Source: Sporanaerobacter acetigenes DSM 13106
Lineage (GTDB): Bacteria > Bacillota > Clostridia > Tissierellales > Sporanaerobacteraceae
Reading direction: 5' to 3'
Assembly (NCBI RefSeq): GCF_900130025.1
Contig: NZ_FQXR01000011.1
Span: 24,865-88,864, forward strand
DNA: 64,000 nucleotides
The notes under the pieces are model-generated. The model was not told the DNA's origin. It saw only the letters and a list, made by a program, of their open reading frames with translations, and ran no database searches. Of this stretch, positions 57,856-64,000 are shown piece by piece (positions within the stretch are counted from its first letter, which is position 1; each line of letters starts with the position of its first letter). The position numbers and the translations under genes are program-made.

Positions 57856-58383
57856 CTAAGGGTTAATTTTCTTAAAGAAATTACCCTGTGGAGCATGTCT
57901 TAAATTATAATTTGCTCCATACCTGTTCATTTCGTTCATCTTAAAGATCAATAGATTTATATTTACATTTAAAATACCTGCTATTTCCACATCAGTGTAT
58001 TTTTTATTTGCTAATTCCATTACTTCATCATCATCCAATAAAAGATGAGCTGCAAAGATATTAGATTCATATTCAGGTTGGGAAGTAATATTGAACAGTT
58101 CATATTCATGAAAAGGACTATTTTTAGTTAAATGCCTATGTAGTGCATCGTGTCCCAATTCATGGGCAAGGACCGTTTTCATCATATATTCTTCCATATT
58201 GGAATTTAGAAATATAAATCTATTTCTTTGAATAATAGTGTACATTCCTAATAAGTCAGTGGCATTGTCAAGATATTTAATTTTAATATTTGATTCTTTT
58301 GCAATTTTAAAAGGGTCATTAGTATCAAATTTACGAATTATTTTCCTTACTTGTTCATAAATTGATGAATTATTAGAATTCAT
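57856..58383 (-). CDS. ImmA/IrrE family metallopeptidase
   Basis: ATG 58383 follows GGAGGTG, giving 175 residues. The metal-binding HELGH motif lies in TVLAHELGHDALHRH, with a third ligand Glu probably in the ESNIFAAHLLL segment. In ICEBs1, ImmA cleaves the ImmR repressor after DNA damage or cell-cell signals and releases the element. The XRE gene directly upstream is the likely substrate. Confidence 0.9.
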   Translation of the reverse strand: MNSNNSSIYEQVRKIIRKFDTNDPFKIAKESNIKIKYLDNATDLLGMYTIIQRNRFIFLNSNMEEYMMKTVLAHELGHDALHRHLTKNSPFHEYELFNITSQPEYESNIFAAHLLLDDDEVMELANKKYTDVEIAGILNVNINLLIFKMNEMNRYGANYNLRHAPQGNFFKKINP

Positions 58384-58405
58384 ATAACACCTCCAGGACA
58401 GAGCC

Positions 58406-58819
58406 TTACTTTTCATCCTTTTTATATCTCTTTGGGGTATATTTCTTATTTTCTAATTTTGCTTCAAAAAAGGCTTCTTGTAGTGCATCAAAAACTACTT
58501 TTTTATCATCTTCAGATAGTTCTCCACCTGCAAATAAAGCACGTGCATTATCAATAAGTTCTTGGGCTCCTTTCATACCACGGGAACCATATTTTTCACC
58601 AGCAGACAGGATAAAGTCATCTCCTTCTGTCAGTAAATAATTCACATCTACATTAAATTCTTCTGCAATTTTATGATATATTTTTCGGTATCTTGGCAAT
58701 GTTTCCCCTAGTTCGTAGGATTTTAATGTTCGTAAAGAAACCCCAATACGATCAGCCATTTCTTGTTGGGTTAAGTTTTCTTGAGTTCTGATTTCTCTTA
58801 GTTTTTCACCGAAACTCAT
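58406..58819 (-). CDS. XRE/ImmR-type ICE repressor
   Basis: The 137-residue protein has an N-terminal HTH_3 (FGEKLREIRTQENLTQQEMADRIGVSLRTLKSYELGETLPRYRKIYHKIAEEFNVDVNYLL) and a short helical C-terminal part. GGAGGAGG precedes the ATG. It heads the operon with immA and is divergent from the phage-like genes at 59 kb, so it is the candidate master repressor of excision and transfer. Confidence 0.9.
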   Translation of the reverse strand: MSFGEKLREIRTQENLTQQEMADRIGVSLRTLKSYELGETLPRYRKIYHKIAEEFNVDVNYLLTEGDDFILSAGEKYGSRGMKGAQELIDNARALFAGGELSEDDKKVVFDALQEAFFEAKLENKKYTPKRYKKDEK

Positions 58820-58835
58820 GGTGTCCTCCTCCTAA

Positions 58836-58958
58836 GGTGCAGTACACATGCACCAATTTTTTAAAAAACATCTTGACAAGTGTAATTAGAATACACTATA
58901 ATCCAATTAAGGGCAATTGAATTACACCTATTATATAATGAACTGCACCATATGTCAA
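58836..58958. promoter_or_regulatory. Divergent control region with XRE operators
   Basis: A plus-strand promoter (TTGACA 58873-58878, 18 bp, TATAAT 58897-58902) and a minus-strand promoter (TTGACA 58958-58953, 17 bp, TATAAT 58935-58930) face away from each other. GGTGCA/TGCACC forms a dyad at 58836-58841 and 58849-58854. Another TGCACC (58945-58950) sits in the spacer of the minus promoter and a TACACC at 58924-58929 lies just beyond its -10. These look like repressor sites controlling both directions. Confidence 0.75.
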
Positions 58959-59036
58959 GAAAAATAGTTATGGGAAGGTATGCCATATTGGTGTAGAAAA
59001 TCTGGGGTAATAATCTGAAAATGGGAGGGGATTAAA

Positions 59037-59348
59037 ATAGATATTAATAACTTAAAATTTGAGCCATGTCAGGTTAAGGATGTTATAGGACTAAAAGGTT
59101 TTAAAGATAAACCTATGGTTAGTTTTGTTGCAAATGATAGTAAAGGAATACTTCCGCACGAAATACCAAATGGTAGTTTTATATTTGTAAGACCTGATGA
59201 TGATTATAAAATTAATGATTTTATCGTAGTTTATAAAGAGAATAGCTCAAAGAAAGATTATAAGATAAAGAAAGCAGAAGAAAAAGAACCTTTATATTTT
59301 GGACGAATTATTATGATAGCAAAATCTTTTATTGAAGAAGACTTTTAG
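59037..59348 (+). CDS. Small LexA/S24-like fold protein, copy 1, with apparent ATA start
   Basis: Residues align along the whole length with the following gene: IDINNLKFEPC against MNINISCHRPV, DVIGLKGF against DIIGFNGF, and KEPLYFGRIIMIAKSFIEED against ESDYFGRVLMATQLFAKEE. The equivalent start codon is ATA 59037, six bases after GGGAGGGG; no ATG, GTG or TTG is in place. Translation from ATG 59115 would lose the first quarter. The fold resembles S24/LexA C-terminal domains, but the catalytic Ser/Lys are not evident. 103 residues from ATA. Confidence 0.55.
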   Translation: MDINNLKFEPCQVKDVIGLKGFKDKPMVSFVANDSKGILPHEIPNGSFIFVRPDDDYKINDFIVVYKENSSKKDYKIKKAEEKEPLYFGRIIMIAKSFIEEDF

Positions 59349-59393
59349 AAGAATAAATACTAGAGGATATAAATATGGAAGGGGAGCTCTTGA

Positions 59394-59720
59394 TTGAATA
59401 TTAATATTTCATGTCATAGGCCTGTCTTTTCAGATGATATCATTGGTTTCAATGGTTTTGAATTCAATAAATTAGTCTGCCTTATTGCTGATGGAAATTT
59501 ACCACAGGGTATAGCGGACGGTTGTTTCCTATTTACAGAAGTAGGAACCTCTTTCAAAGAAGGTGATTTGATTATTACCAGAACTAAGAGTAAACCATAT
59601 GAATATAAAATCAAATATGCAGAAGAGATAGAATCTGATTATTTTGGCAGGGTACTTATGGCAACTCAACTATTTGCCAAGGAGGAACCATGTGATGAAT
59701 ATCAGCGATTTACAAAATAA
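59394..59720 (+). CDS. Small LexA/S24-like fold protein, copy 2
   Basis: The 108-residue protein starts at TTG 59394, about eight bases after GGGGAG. It contains LVCLIADGNLPQGIADGCFLFTEVGTSFKEGDLIITRTKSKPYEYKIKYAEE, which follows the beta pattern of S24/LexA-like domains without clear catalytic residues. It is a tandem paralogue of the preceding gene and overlaps the next by 26 bases. Function unknown; a phage-like regulatory role is suggested by the neighbours. Confidence 0.65.
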   Translation: MNINISCHRPVFSDDIIGFNGFEFNKLVCLIADGNLPQGIADGCFLFTEVGTSFKEGDLIITRTKSKPYEYKIKYAEEIESDYFGRVLMATQLFAKEEPCDEYQRFTK

Positions 59721-60270
59721 AATAGATATACCCTATGAAAGGGATAAAGAATTGGAGCATAATGTAAAAATATTATTAAATCTTTATAGGAAAGTAAATT
59801 TTAGGGTAGAGGAAAGAATACAAAATTTAGAATTAGAAACATATGAGTCAAGAAGAAAGCATCTAGAAGAATTAGTAATTTCTATACTAGAAATGGATGC
59901 TACAATGAATTATGAAAAGTTTGAGGACCAACTTATTAGCATAAATGAAAGTTTGTTTTTATTGCAGATTATGGACAAGGCCTTAGAAAGATTAAAGAAT
60001 TATCCTGACAATGGTAAATTATATGGAACTATCTTAGAGTTAAGATTTTTTGTTAAAGAAATCTATAGCCATGATATTATTATGAGTAAGGTAAATATGT
60101 CTAGATCATCATATTATAGGCATTTACCAAGGGCAATTCAATCTTATGGTGTAATGTTATTTGGATATGCTTTACCAGAAGTAAGAACCCTTATTTATGA
60201 TGAGAATGTAGATATAAATAATCTTAAAGTAGCTGAGGAAAAGGACAAAGATTATATGAGTATAAGATGA
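59695..60270 (+). CDS. Phage-like HTH regulator (ArpU/DUF1492-like)
   Basis: ATG 59695 (or GTG 59692) follows AAGGAGG, giving 191 residues. The N-terminal two thirds is helical. Near residues 136-160 is a helix-turn-helix with KVNMSRSSYYRHLPRAIQSYG, like the DNA-binding end of ArpU/RinA-type late-gene activators. I cannot name the family with certainty. It is co-transcribed with the two small genes before it and ends before two terminators. Confidence 0.6.
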   Translation: MNISDLQNKIDIPYERDKELEHNVKILLNLYRKVNFRVEERIQNLELETYESRRKHLEELVISILEMDATMNYEKFEDQLISINESLFLLQIMDKALERLKNYPDNGKLYGTILELRFFVKEIYSHDIIMSKVNMSRSSYYRHLPRAIQSYGVMLFGYALPEVRTLIYDENVDINNLKVAEEKDKDYMSIR

Positions 60271-60368
60271 AATGAGATGAAATTGGAACTAATATGGAAC
60301 TTAAATGATACTTAGTTAGCACTGTAATGGTACTTTTAACCATATATACTATCCATAATGGGTGAACT

Positions 60369-60396
60369 ATCCCTGCTTATAAGCGGGGATTTTTTA
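60369..60396 (+). terminator. Rho-independent terminator after the phage-like regulator
   Basis: ATCCCTGCT (60369-60377) pairs with AGCGGGGAT (60382-60390, one G-T pair), followed by TTTTTT. The 98 bases before it, after the regulator stop, hold no gene. Confidence 0.85.
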
Positions 60397-60424
60397 TTTA
60401 TTGCCCAAAATTATAGGTGCATAT

Positions 60425-60459
60425 GCCAGACGACAAGGAAAAGTCGTGTGGCTTTTTTT
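60425..60459 (+). terminator. Second terminator-like hairpin, upstream of a mini-ORF
   Basis: GCCAGACGAC (60425-60434) pairs with GTCGTGTGGC (60443-60452, one G-G mismatch), followed by TTTTTTT. It stands between the first terminator and the sigma-factor gene, so it may be an attenuator. Confidence 0.75.
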
Positions 60460-60478
60460 ATGCCCAAATGGAGGGAAT

Positions 60479-60517
60479 ATGGTGAAAAAGCCAAGAGGAC
60501 CACCTGCCTTTTTATGA
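60479..60517 (+). CDS. Possible leader peptide MVKKPRGPPAFL
   Basis: GGAGGG (60470-60475) precedes ATG 60479 and GTG 60482. The 12-codon frame ends in TGA at 60517, 38 bases before the sigma-factor start. It contains a PRGPP stretch of the kind that slows ribosomes. It may be a leader peptide or chance. Confidence 0.3.
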   Translation: MVKKPRGPPAFL

Positions 60518-60555
60518 ATTAAATCGAGGATTTCAAATTCATAAGGAGGTATAGT

Positions 60556-60990
60556 ATGGCTACTAAGAAAACAAGGGAAAATTATTACTTGCCCTTAAAT
60601 GGAAAATTAATATCAGTATCAAAAGAAGTTTATGAAGAATTTTATTCCTATAATCGACGAGAAAGATATTTGGAAGAAAGAGATAGAAGCAAAGGTCTTC
60701 TATATTTTAGTGATTATGACACTGAGGATAATAATTTTATAGATTATGTGGAAGACAAAACAGTTGATGTAGAAAAAATAGTTGAAACAGGGATGATTAT
60801 AAAAGAATTGCATAAGGCATTAGATGGATTAAATACAGATGAAAGAGATTTAATTGAAAAGATATTTTTCAAAGAACAATCCATCAGAGAAATAGCTAGA
60901 AATGAGAAGGTTAGTCATGTTGCAATTCAAAAAAGAAGAAACAAAGTATTAGAAAAACTTAAAGAAATACTAAAAGATTTAGAAGATTAG
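60556..60990 (+). CDS. Sigma-70 family sigma factor, region 4 type
   Basis: The 144-residue protein ends in a clear sigma region 4 (LNTDERDLIEKIFFKEQSIREIARNEKVSHVAIQKRRNKVLEKLKEIL). The N-terminus (NYYLPLNGKLISVSKEVYEEFYSYNRRERYLEERD) is the form found in ICE and phage sigma-like regulators. It probably activates ICE promoters. AAGGAGG precedes the ATG. Confidence 0.85.
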   Translation: MATKKTRENYYLPLNGKLISVSKEVYEEFYSYNRRERYLEERDRSKGLLYFSDYDTEDNNFIDYVEDKTVDVEKIVETGMIIKELHKALDGLNTDERDLIEKIFFKEQSIREIARNEKVSHVAIQKRRNKVLEKLKEILKDLED

Positions 60991-60996
60991 GTTACC

Positions 60997-61041
60997 ACAC
61001 CCCCTTACTTTTCGGCTTATAAGTAAGGGTGTATTTTTATT
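60997..61041 (+). terminator. Terminator of the sigma-factor gene
   Basis: ACACCCCCTTACTT (60997-61010) pairs with AAGTAAGGGTGT (61021-61032, two-base bulge), followed by ATTTTTATT. Confidence 0.88.
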
Positions 61042-61183
61042 CCCCAAGAAAATAGGCACATTGATAATTAAATAGACCAAGCAGATACATTCTGTTCAGT
61101 ATGAGCTTAGGTATAAGGAATAAGAACATCTAAAACCTTTTACAAAACAATTAAGGAAGGCAATAGGATGAACAATTTCTTAT

Positions 61184-61348
61184 GCCTATAATATGGTGCT
61201 GGAAGAGCCATAGGCGAAGATACACTGACAGGTTAAAGATACTTTCGTATAGCCATAGTCCGAGCGTTAGAAGCGTCGCAGGCAATGGGTACGGCTCGTC
61301 ATAAGAATGAGGAGAGGTGAGATTCCTATGGAGTGGTTCTCTAACCAC
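61184..61348 (+). ncRNA. Unidentified structured RNA before the SHOCT-recombinase genes
   Basis: The 365-base gap 61042-61406 has no plausible gene but contains a segment of about 48% G+C by hand count in AT-rich surroundings. Helices visible: GCCT/AGGC with ATGG/CCAT (61184-61215); ATAC-TTTC-GTAT (61239-61250); CGAGCGT with ACGGCTCG (61261-61267, 61291-61298, one bulge); GTGGTT-CTCT-AACCAC (61333-61348). CCATAGG (61208-61214) can also pair with CCTATGG (61325-61331), an alternative to the first hairpin. I cannot match it to a named RNA class. It could be a stable RNA or a leader controlling recombinase expression. Confidence 0.55.
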
Positions 61349-61406
61349 CATCTGTAATGTCAAAAAACTGATTTTATATATAAAATATATAGAAAGGATG
61401 AAAGGC

Positions 61407-61553
61407 ATGGATAGTGATATATTAAGATATAGTATACAACTTGCTATGCTAAAACAATTATTAACCAGAAAGCTTATTAATAAGAATGAATACTTTAAAA
61501 TAAAAGATGTTTTAATGAAAGATTATAAAATTTCTTCAGATCTAACTTCCTAA
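61407..61553 (+). CDS. SHOCT-domain small protein
   Basis: ATG 61407 lies nine bases after AGAAAGG. The 48-residue protein (YSIQLAMLKQLLTRKLINKNEYFKIKDVLMKDYKI) matches the short SHOCT-like motif found just before large serine recombinases in this ICE family. It may be a partner or excision factor of the recombinase; the sequence alone does not show this. Confidence 0.7.
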   Translation: MDSDILRYSIQLAMLKQLLTRKLINKNEYFKIKDVLMKDYKISSDLTS

Positions 61554-61576
61554 ATTGTATTCCTATATGGTATAAT
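61552..61576 (+). promoter_or_regulatory. Recombinase promoter overlapped by an att-like motif
   Basis: AAATTGTATTCCTATA (61552-61567) is followed at once by an extended -10, TGGTATAAT (TATAAT 61571-61576). The same 16-base sequence lies 12 bases before the attR core (63348-63363), with a variant at 63315-63330. If the motif is bound by the recombinase, the protein would block its own promoter. Confidence 0.6.
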
Positions 61577-61613
61577 AGAATTGTATAAAGGAACACAAAA
61601 CGGAGGTGCTTTT

Positions 61614-63383
61614 ATGAAGAAGGTAGAAGTTATAAAAGGAGGAAATCTTTTAAGTGATAGGAATCAGGGAAGGGAAATAAACCTAAAAAGGGTAGCTGCT
61701 TATTGTAGAGTTAGTACGGATAGTGAAGATCAACTACAGAGTTATCGTTCCCAGGTAAGATATTATACAGATTTAATAAATGGTAATAGTGATTGGACAA
61801 TGGCTGGTATTTATGCAGATGAATCAATAACAGGCACACAAGTAGATAAAAGGATTAATTTCCAAAGGCTAATTAATGATTGTATGAATGGAGATATAGA
61901 TATGATAATTACTAAATCTATATCCAGATTTGCTCGGAATACCTTAGATACATTAAAATATGTAAGAAAATTAAAAAAAATGAATGTTGCTGTTTTCTTT
62001 GAGGAAGAAAACATTAATACTTTGACTATGGATGGAGAATTATTGTTAGTTATACTTAGTTCTGTTGCACAACAGGAAGTTGAGAATATTTCCGCTAATG
62101 TAAAAAAAGGTTTAAAGATGAAAATGCAGAGGGGAGAATTAGTTGGATTTCAAGGATGTCTTGGATATGATTATGATCCTATGGACAAAAGTATTTCAGT
62201 AAATAAAGAAGAAGCTGAAATAATTAGATATATTTTTAAAAGATATCTTGAAGGTGCAGGTGGAAGTGTAATATGTAGAGAATTAGAAAACTTAGGTTAT
62301 AAAACGCCAAGAGGAAAAAGTAAATGGTCTGCTACTACAGTATTGGGTATTATAAAGAATGAAAAATACAAAGGGGACATATTAATGGGAAAAACATTTA
62401 CTGTAGATCCTATTAGTAAAAGAAGGTTGGATAATTTTGGTGAAGAAGATAAATTTTATATAAAGGAACATCATGAAGCAATTATAAGTGCTGAAGATTT
62501 TGATAAGGCACAAGAAATAAGGCTTAAAAGGGCTATAAATAGAAATACAGTTCCCTCCAAAAATGGGAAAAGGGAAAAATATAGCGGGAAATATGCATTT
62601 AGTAGCTTATTAGAATGTGGATTTTGTGGTGCTAATCTATCCAGGAGAACATGGCATAGTAAAACAGAGTATAATAAAATTATTTGGCAATGTGTTGTAG
62701 GAACAAAAAAAGGAAAAAAATATTGTCCTGAGAGTAAAGGTGTAGAGGAAGAAGCTATTGAAAAAGCATTTGTAGAAAGTTATAGGCAATTATGTTCTAA
62801 TAATCAAGATGTAGTAGAGGAGTTTTTACTTCGTATAGAAAAGGTTTTAAATGATGGTTCAATTGAAAAAGATATAAAAAAACTAGATAATGAGATTTCT
62901 TCTCTTTTAGCAAAACAAAATTCCTTAGTAGATTTAAGATTGGAGAATAAAATAGATGAAAAGATATATAAGGATAAATATCTTTCATTACAAAATAAAT
63001 ATTTAGAAAAAAGCAAGGAAAAAGAAAACTTGGAATTCAATTTAAAAAATGAAAATAACATCAAAAAAAGAATGAAAGAATTTAAAGATATGTTAGAAAA
63101 AAATGAAGTGTTGAAAGAATTTGATAGATTTGTTTTTGAAAGCATAGTAGAGAAAGTCATTGTTGGCGAAATAGATGAAAATAATAATGTTGATCCATAT
63201 AAATTAACATTTGTTTATAAGACAGGATTTAAGGATAATTTAGATGGAAGTAAATTTAAAGCACCAAGGAAAAATGAAAGTGAGAAACATAAAAAGGATG
63301 GAGAAGAGTCTTCTAAATTGTGTTCCCATACTAATGACGAGGTCAACAAATTGTATTCCTATAGTAGCGACAACACACGTTGA
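61614..63383 (+). CDS. Large serine recombinase (ICE integrase), truncated by integration
   Basis: ATG 61614 follows GGAGGTG, giving 589 residues. The catalytic domain has Ser34 in AAYCRVSTDSEDQ and TKSISRFARNTLDTL. A Recombinase domain (GYKTPRGKSKWSATTVLGIIKNEKYKGD) and zinc ribbon (CGFCGANLSRR...IIWQC) follow, then a long coiled coil. The last codons (CGT TGA) lie on the attR core, so the stop is probably supplied by host DNA. In the circular form the frame would run 57 codons further into the left end, giving about 646 residues. Confidence 0.9.
   Translation: MKKVEVIKGGNLLSDRNQGREINLKRVAAYCRVSTDSEDQLQSYRSQVRYYTDLINGNSDWTMAGIYADESITGTQVDKRINFQRLINDCMNGDIDMIITKSISRFARNTLDTLKYVRKLKKMNVAVFFEEENINTLTMDGELLLVILSSVAQQEVENISANVKKGLKMKMQRGELVGFQGCLGYDYDPMDKSISVNKEEAEIIRYIFKRYLEGAGGSVICRELENLGYKTPRGKSKWSATTVLGIIKNEKYKGDILMGKTFTVDPISKRRLDNFGEEDKFYIKEHHEAIISAEDFDKAQEIRLKRAINRNTVPSKNGKREKYSGKYAFSSLLECGFCGANLSRRTWHSKTEYNKIIWQCVVGTKKGKKYCPESKGVEEEAIEKAFVESYRQLCSNNQDVVEEFLLRIEKVLNDGSIEKDIKKLDNEISSLLAKQNSLVDLRLENKIDEKIYKDKYLSLQNKYLEKSKEKENLEFNLKNENNIKKRMKEFKDMLEKNEVLKEFDRFVFESIVEKVIVGEIDENNNVDPYKLTFVYKTGFKDNLDGSKFKAPRKNESEKHKKDGEESSKLCSHTNDEVNKLYSYSSDNTR
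63315..63363 (+). repeat. Two att-arm motifs at the ICE right end
   Basis: AAATTGTGTTCCCATA (63315-63330) and AAATTGTATTCCTATA (63348-63363) are spaced 33 bp start to start and lie within the recombinase coding sequence. The second is 12 bases from the attR core. They probably bind recombinase domains. Confidence 0.65.
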
Positions 63384-63384
63384 G
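63376..63384. other. attR core of the ICE
   Basis: CACGTTGAG, one mismatch from the attL core. In the rlmD frame it reads His-Val-Glu; in the recombinase frame it reads Arg-stop. Confidence 0.75.
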
Positions 63385-63426
63385 AGTATAATTCTGATGA
63401 CGTATTGTGGTTCTGATAAGGAGTAA
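63376..63426 (+). other. Displaced original 3' end of rlmD
   Basis: In the rlmD frame the host sequence reads HVESIILMTYCGSDKE and stops at 63424-63426. This replaces the ending CIALIQREIS now carried by the left copy. It has no start and would rejoin rlmD upon excision. Confidence 0.78.
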
Positions 63427-63468
63427 TGGAACTAGACCACAAGATATAGTGGTTTGAGGGCGGAATTT

Positions 63469-63505
63469 GGGTCAAAATCGGCTAAAAAACACCGTTTTTT
63501 GACCC
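63469..63505 (+). terminator. Inverted repeat, possible rlmD terminator
   Basis: GGGTCAAAA (63469-63477) pairs with TTTTGACCC (63497-63505), with CGG/CCG inside. A clear T-run does not follow, so termination is uncertain. Confidence 0.4.
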
Positions 63506-63524
63506 TTAAAAAATAGGGCATGAT

Positions 63525-63937
63525 GTGATAAACCTAACTGGAGTAAATATATTAATAATAAATGAAAGCAATCAAGTTTTACTTCAAAGAAGGGAGCATA
63601 TCCTTTTAAATGGGGATTGATTGGTAGAATTACAGAATTAGGTGAAGCACTTGAAGATACAGCAATAAGGGAAACGAAAGAAGAGACTGGCTTGGATATC
63701 AAGGACTTGAGTTTATTGGGAACAACATCAGGAAGAAAATGCTATATACAATTACCCAACTTAGATAAAGCGTATTTTATAACTATTGGATATATTACTA
63801 AAAATTTTAGTGGAGAATTGAAGAGCGACAATTTAGAAACTAAAGAATTAAGATTTTTTGGATATGAAGATTTGCCTGATAACATACCAAATAGCCATAG
63901 AATATTTTTGGATAAATATTTTAGCCATAAATGTTAG
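63525..63937 (+). pseudogene. Frameshifted Nudix hydrolase
   Basis: An upstream frame from GTG 63525 reads VNILIINESNQVLLQRRE and ends shortly after. The rest of the domain continues in another frame (AYPFKWGLIGRITELGEALEDTAIRETKEETGLD) to a stop at 63937. A single base is missing near 63594. The Nudix box also has Arg in place of its first conserved Gly. Both defects point to a decaying gene. It is chromosomal, beyond the ICE. Confidence 0.75.
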
Positions 63938-64000
63938 TTGAAATTAAAAAATATTTTGTTCTCAACATTTATAAAATAAGTCTTTGTAAGTAAAAAATGC

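Larger units (their letters stand above)
9293..63380. mobile_element. Integrative conjugative element of about 54.1 kb in the 3' end of rlmD
   Basis: The left boundary is the att core in rlmD. The right boundary is immediately after the large serine recombinase gene, where a second rlmD 3' end appears. Between them lie a complete conjugation set: RepA, PcfB, VirD4, Maff2, VirB6, PrgI, VirB4, M23-NlpC/P60 hydrolase, DUF4315, CD1107-type protein, TopB, methylase-helicase, MobC and relaxase. There is also a control set (XRE, ImmA, sigma factor, SHOCT protein, serine recombinase). The order follows the Tn1549/CTn4-like family of C. difficile. Cargo modules interrupt the backbone at 9.6-11.4, 14.9-15.7, 24.9-27.5, 39.4-52.2 and 54.8-57.8 kb. 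Exact ends are uncertain by a few bases. Confidence 0.88.

Noticed and set aside
59037..59720. The paired small proteins as active S24 peptidases.
   Set aside because: The Ser and Lys dyad expected of LexA/UmuD-like peptidases is not visible.
61239..61275. The sequence CATAGTCCGAG recalled the 3' core of group I introns.
   Set aside because: The matching upstream core elements (P, Q, R) were not found and no interrupted gene is present.

Overview
The window is AT-rich DNA from a Gram-positive anaerobe of the Clostridia/Tissierellia type. Evidence: strong AGGAGG ribosome sites, frequent TTG and GTG starts, a CobN/BchH-type chelatase, a WG-repeat lipoprotein, and a conjugation module like those of Clostridioides difficile CTn elements. 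No rRNA or tRNA gene was recognised.

Layout. 1-9.3 kb is chromosomal: the 3' part of a cobN-like chelatase gene, NAD(P)H-hydrate epimerase, a SWIM-SNF2 ATPase, a DsrE-like protein, a WG-repeat lipoprotein and rlmD. From about 9.29 to 63.38 kb lies one integrative conjugative element (ICE) of about 54.1 kb, inserted into the 3' end of rlmD by a large serine recombinase at its right end. The displaced original 3' end of rlmD lies at 63.38-63.43 kb, followed by a broken Nudix gene.

ICE backbone: RepA-PcfB-VirD4 (11.5-14.8 kb); Maff2, VirB6, PrgI, VirB4, the M23-NlpC/P60 hydrolase, DUF4315 and CD1107-type proteins (15.9-24.8 kb); TopB, a 2,614-aa methylase-helicase and a RadC-like protein (27.5-39.3 kb); relaxase, MobC and a candidate oriT (52.4-54.1 kb); XRE/ImmA control genes, phage-like regulators, a sigma factor, a SHOCT protein and the recombinase (57.9-63.4 kb).

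Cargo. Two GNAT acetyltransferases (one streptothricin-acetyltransferase-like) and an Mrr-type nuclease lie at the left end. An autoregulated MerR gene and a PHP-SMC ATPase of the TrlF type are spliced into the conjugation genes. A large defence block carries an XRE regulator, type III Mod and Res, a helicase-nuclease, and an Abi HEPN protein preceded by two tandem promoter-plus-hairpin RNA units. Then come an AraC/GyrI-controlled ABC exporter bracketed by a perfect 25-bp repeat, and a regulator plus DUF4365 nuclease operon.

Main points of interest. (1) The recombinase reading frame continues in phase from the right end into the left end, so excision should restore a C-terminal tail of 57 residues and integration would cut it off. 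(2) The Abi gene has two near-identical upstream RNA units, each with its own promoter. (3) An unidentified GC-rich structured RNA lies before the recombinase. (4) A 12-bp tandem duplication creates an in-frame stop in the gene after immA. (5) A dyad upstream of trlF could hide its ribosome site from read-through transcripts only. All assignments rest on reading motifs by eye; no database search was run.
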